From positions 4,210,501 through 4,274,500 of the forward strand of contig OX359193.1 in the NCBI GenBank assembly GCA_947172415.1: a DNA stretch of 64,000 nucleotides, given 5' to 3'. This DNA comes from Chondrosia reniformis (lineage: Eukaryota > Porifera > Demospongiae > Chondrillida > Chondrillidae). Below the pieces are notes generated by a model that did not search any database, was not told where the DNA came from, and worked only from the letters and a program-made list of their open reading frames with translations. The position numbers and the translations under genes are program-made. The first letter of the stretch is position 1. Each line of letters starts with the position of its first letter. Positions 63,101 through 64,000 of the stretch are shown in pieces.

Positions 63101-63640
63101 AGTATGATGCCCTTCTGTCGGTCAAAGTCTTCTTGACTGAGGGCTCCAACTTCATAGAGGCTGAAAATATCCTTAATTTGCTGAATGTACTTCGATTTCA
63201 GGTCAGCAACCTTTAGGTTATGAAATATTAGGTGACACAGCATCATTTTGCTTCAAGGGGCTCTTGGTCAATGGGGGTCCTCTGACCCATTTGTACAACA
63301 CCTGTAATGGTTTTGGCCAACTCTGTAAACACTTCTTTCAGTTCATTTGGTTTCTTGGTAGTTTGTGTACTTTCAAACATTCGCCTGCGAGGAGGATCGT
63401 CAACACTTGTGTGCAGTCCTACCTCTAATGCTTCTGCCCAGAAGCGATACTGGGGGTTGGTAAACTTGTTGCCATGGGTTTTCTCAACCTGGATTGAACC
63501 CGTTCCTGTCTGTCCTCTGCATCAGACCTCCTCTTCTTTCTTTTTGGTTCAATGATTTTACTGTCATCTTCAAGGCCTTTCTCTACACACCAAACACTTA
63601 CTCTGCCTTTAACATTAATTTCCTCCAAAACCAAAACTAA
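63085..63640 (-). pseudogene. C-terminal fragment of an unidentified invertebrate gene family
   Basis: On - the frames read NINVKGRVSVWCVEKGLEDD, NPQYRFWAEALEVGLHTSVD, ELKEVFTELAKTITGVVQMG and, near the end, LKSKYIQQIKDIFSLYEVGA, then LSQEDFDRQKGIILDQME. This looks like conserved protein with helical content. I associate such tails with repeated sponge or cnidarian genes but cannot name a domain. At least two frame changes occur. Confidence 0.3.
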
Positions 63641-64000
63641 GTCATTGCAAGACTTAAGCCAAACTATTTTCCTCCTCTGAGGTAGTATCCCACTTCAGAA
63701 ATGCCATTCACGCCCAGCTGCTCTGCCAGGTAGGTTTCAAAGGACAGCATGCAAGTCGTCAAGCTTCTTGGCATGCTCTTCACTACGAAAGTCTTGGATT
63801 CCTTAAATTGTCCTTGGCATCCGTGGAGGGCAGGACTTCCACTGCTAGCTCCTTAACTATCACTGCTTCAGAAGAAGTCGCCTCTGACAAGTTTGCTGTT
63901 CCTGTGTCAGTCATTGAGATGCTTGCCATTCCCAATAAAAATTAAAGCTATCGTCAGTCACTTCTGTGAAGATACAGGCTGATGGACTAACAAAGTGTCC

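Overview
This window is animal nuclear DNA. It is AT-rich, its genes are split by short GT-AG introns, and it is dense with several transposon superfamilies. The gene order, the very close spacing of genes and the repertoire of element families fit an early-branching metazoan, most likely a demosponge. That assignment is inference; no species marker was seen.

Four conserved host genes form the backbone. (1) An IQANK1-like gene (IQ motif and ankyrin repeat protein) runs on + from before the window, or from about 4.5 kb, to 24,326. Ten coding exons join in frame, and one intron is 9.3 kb. (2) A KMT5A (PR-Set7/SETD8) H4K20 methyltransferase gene runs on - from 27,590 to 25,308, convergent with IQANK1. 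(3) RIOK1, an atypical kinase of 40S ribosome maturation, runs on + from 27,813 to 45,323. Its first exon shares a 222-bp divergent promoter with KMT5A and is separated from exon 2 by a 13.2-kb intron. (4) NLE1/Notchless, a 60S biogenesis WD40 protein, starts on + at 45,515, only 191 bp after the RIOK1 stop. It has a 13.6-kb intron and leaves the window unfinished, with its last visible exon at 61,698-61,736. RIOK1 and NLE1 act on the two ribosomal subunits and sit head to tail.

Nearly everything else is mobile DNA lodged upstream of, or within the introns of, these genes. At 0.3-3.3 kb is a decayed ISL2EU-type element (Harbinger-like transposase plus a SWIM/YqaJ nuclease). The large IQANK1 intron holds Tc1 remnants, a BEN-domain gene and a complete 5.1-kb pogo element. 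That element has long, nearly identical inverted repeats and an uninterrupted five-exon transposase of 811 aa ending in a PHD-like finger. The next IQANK1 intron holds an intact four-exon Ginger-like integrase gene of 437 aa. The large RIOK1 intron holds a Tigger remnant, a hAT-like remnant, a LINE scrap, miniature elements, a multi-exon DUF3987-like gene divergent from a CxC/KDZ-like gene, a second pogo+BEN fragment pair, and a HECT-family fragment. A later RIOK1 intron holds an integrase-core element and a gag scrap. The large NLE1 intron holds a Penelope-like retroelement with GIY-YIG domain and flanking duplication, MULE, Helitron-like, HECT-like and integrase-core fragments. An IS630-like element sits in the last NLE1 intron.

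The most notable non-coding signal is a set of hammerhead-ribozyme-like motifs. Two lie in the inverted ends of the Penelope element, one is isolated in an IQANK1 intron, and at least two lie in a dispersed short repeat family.
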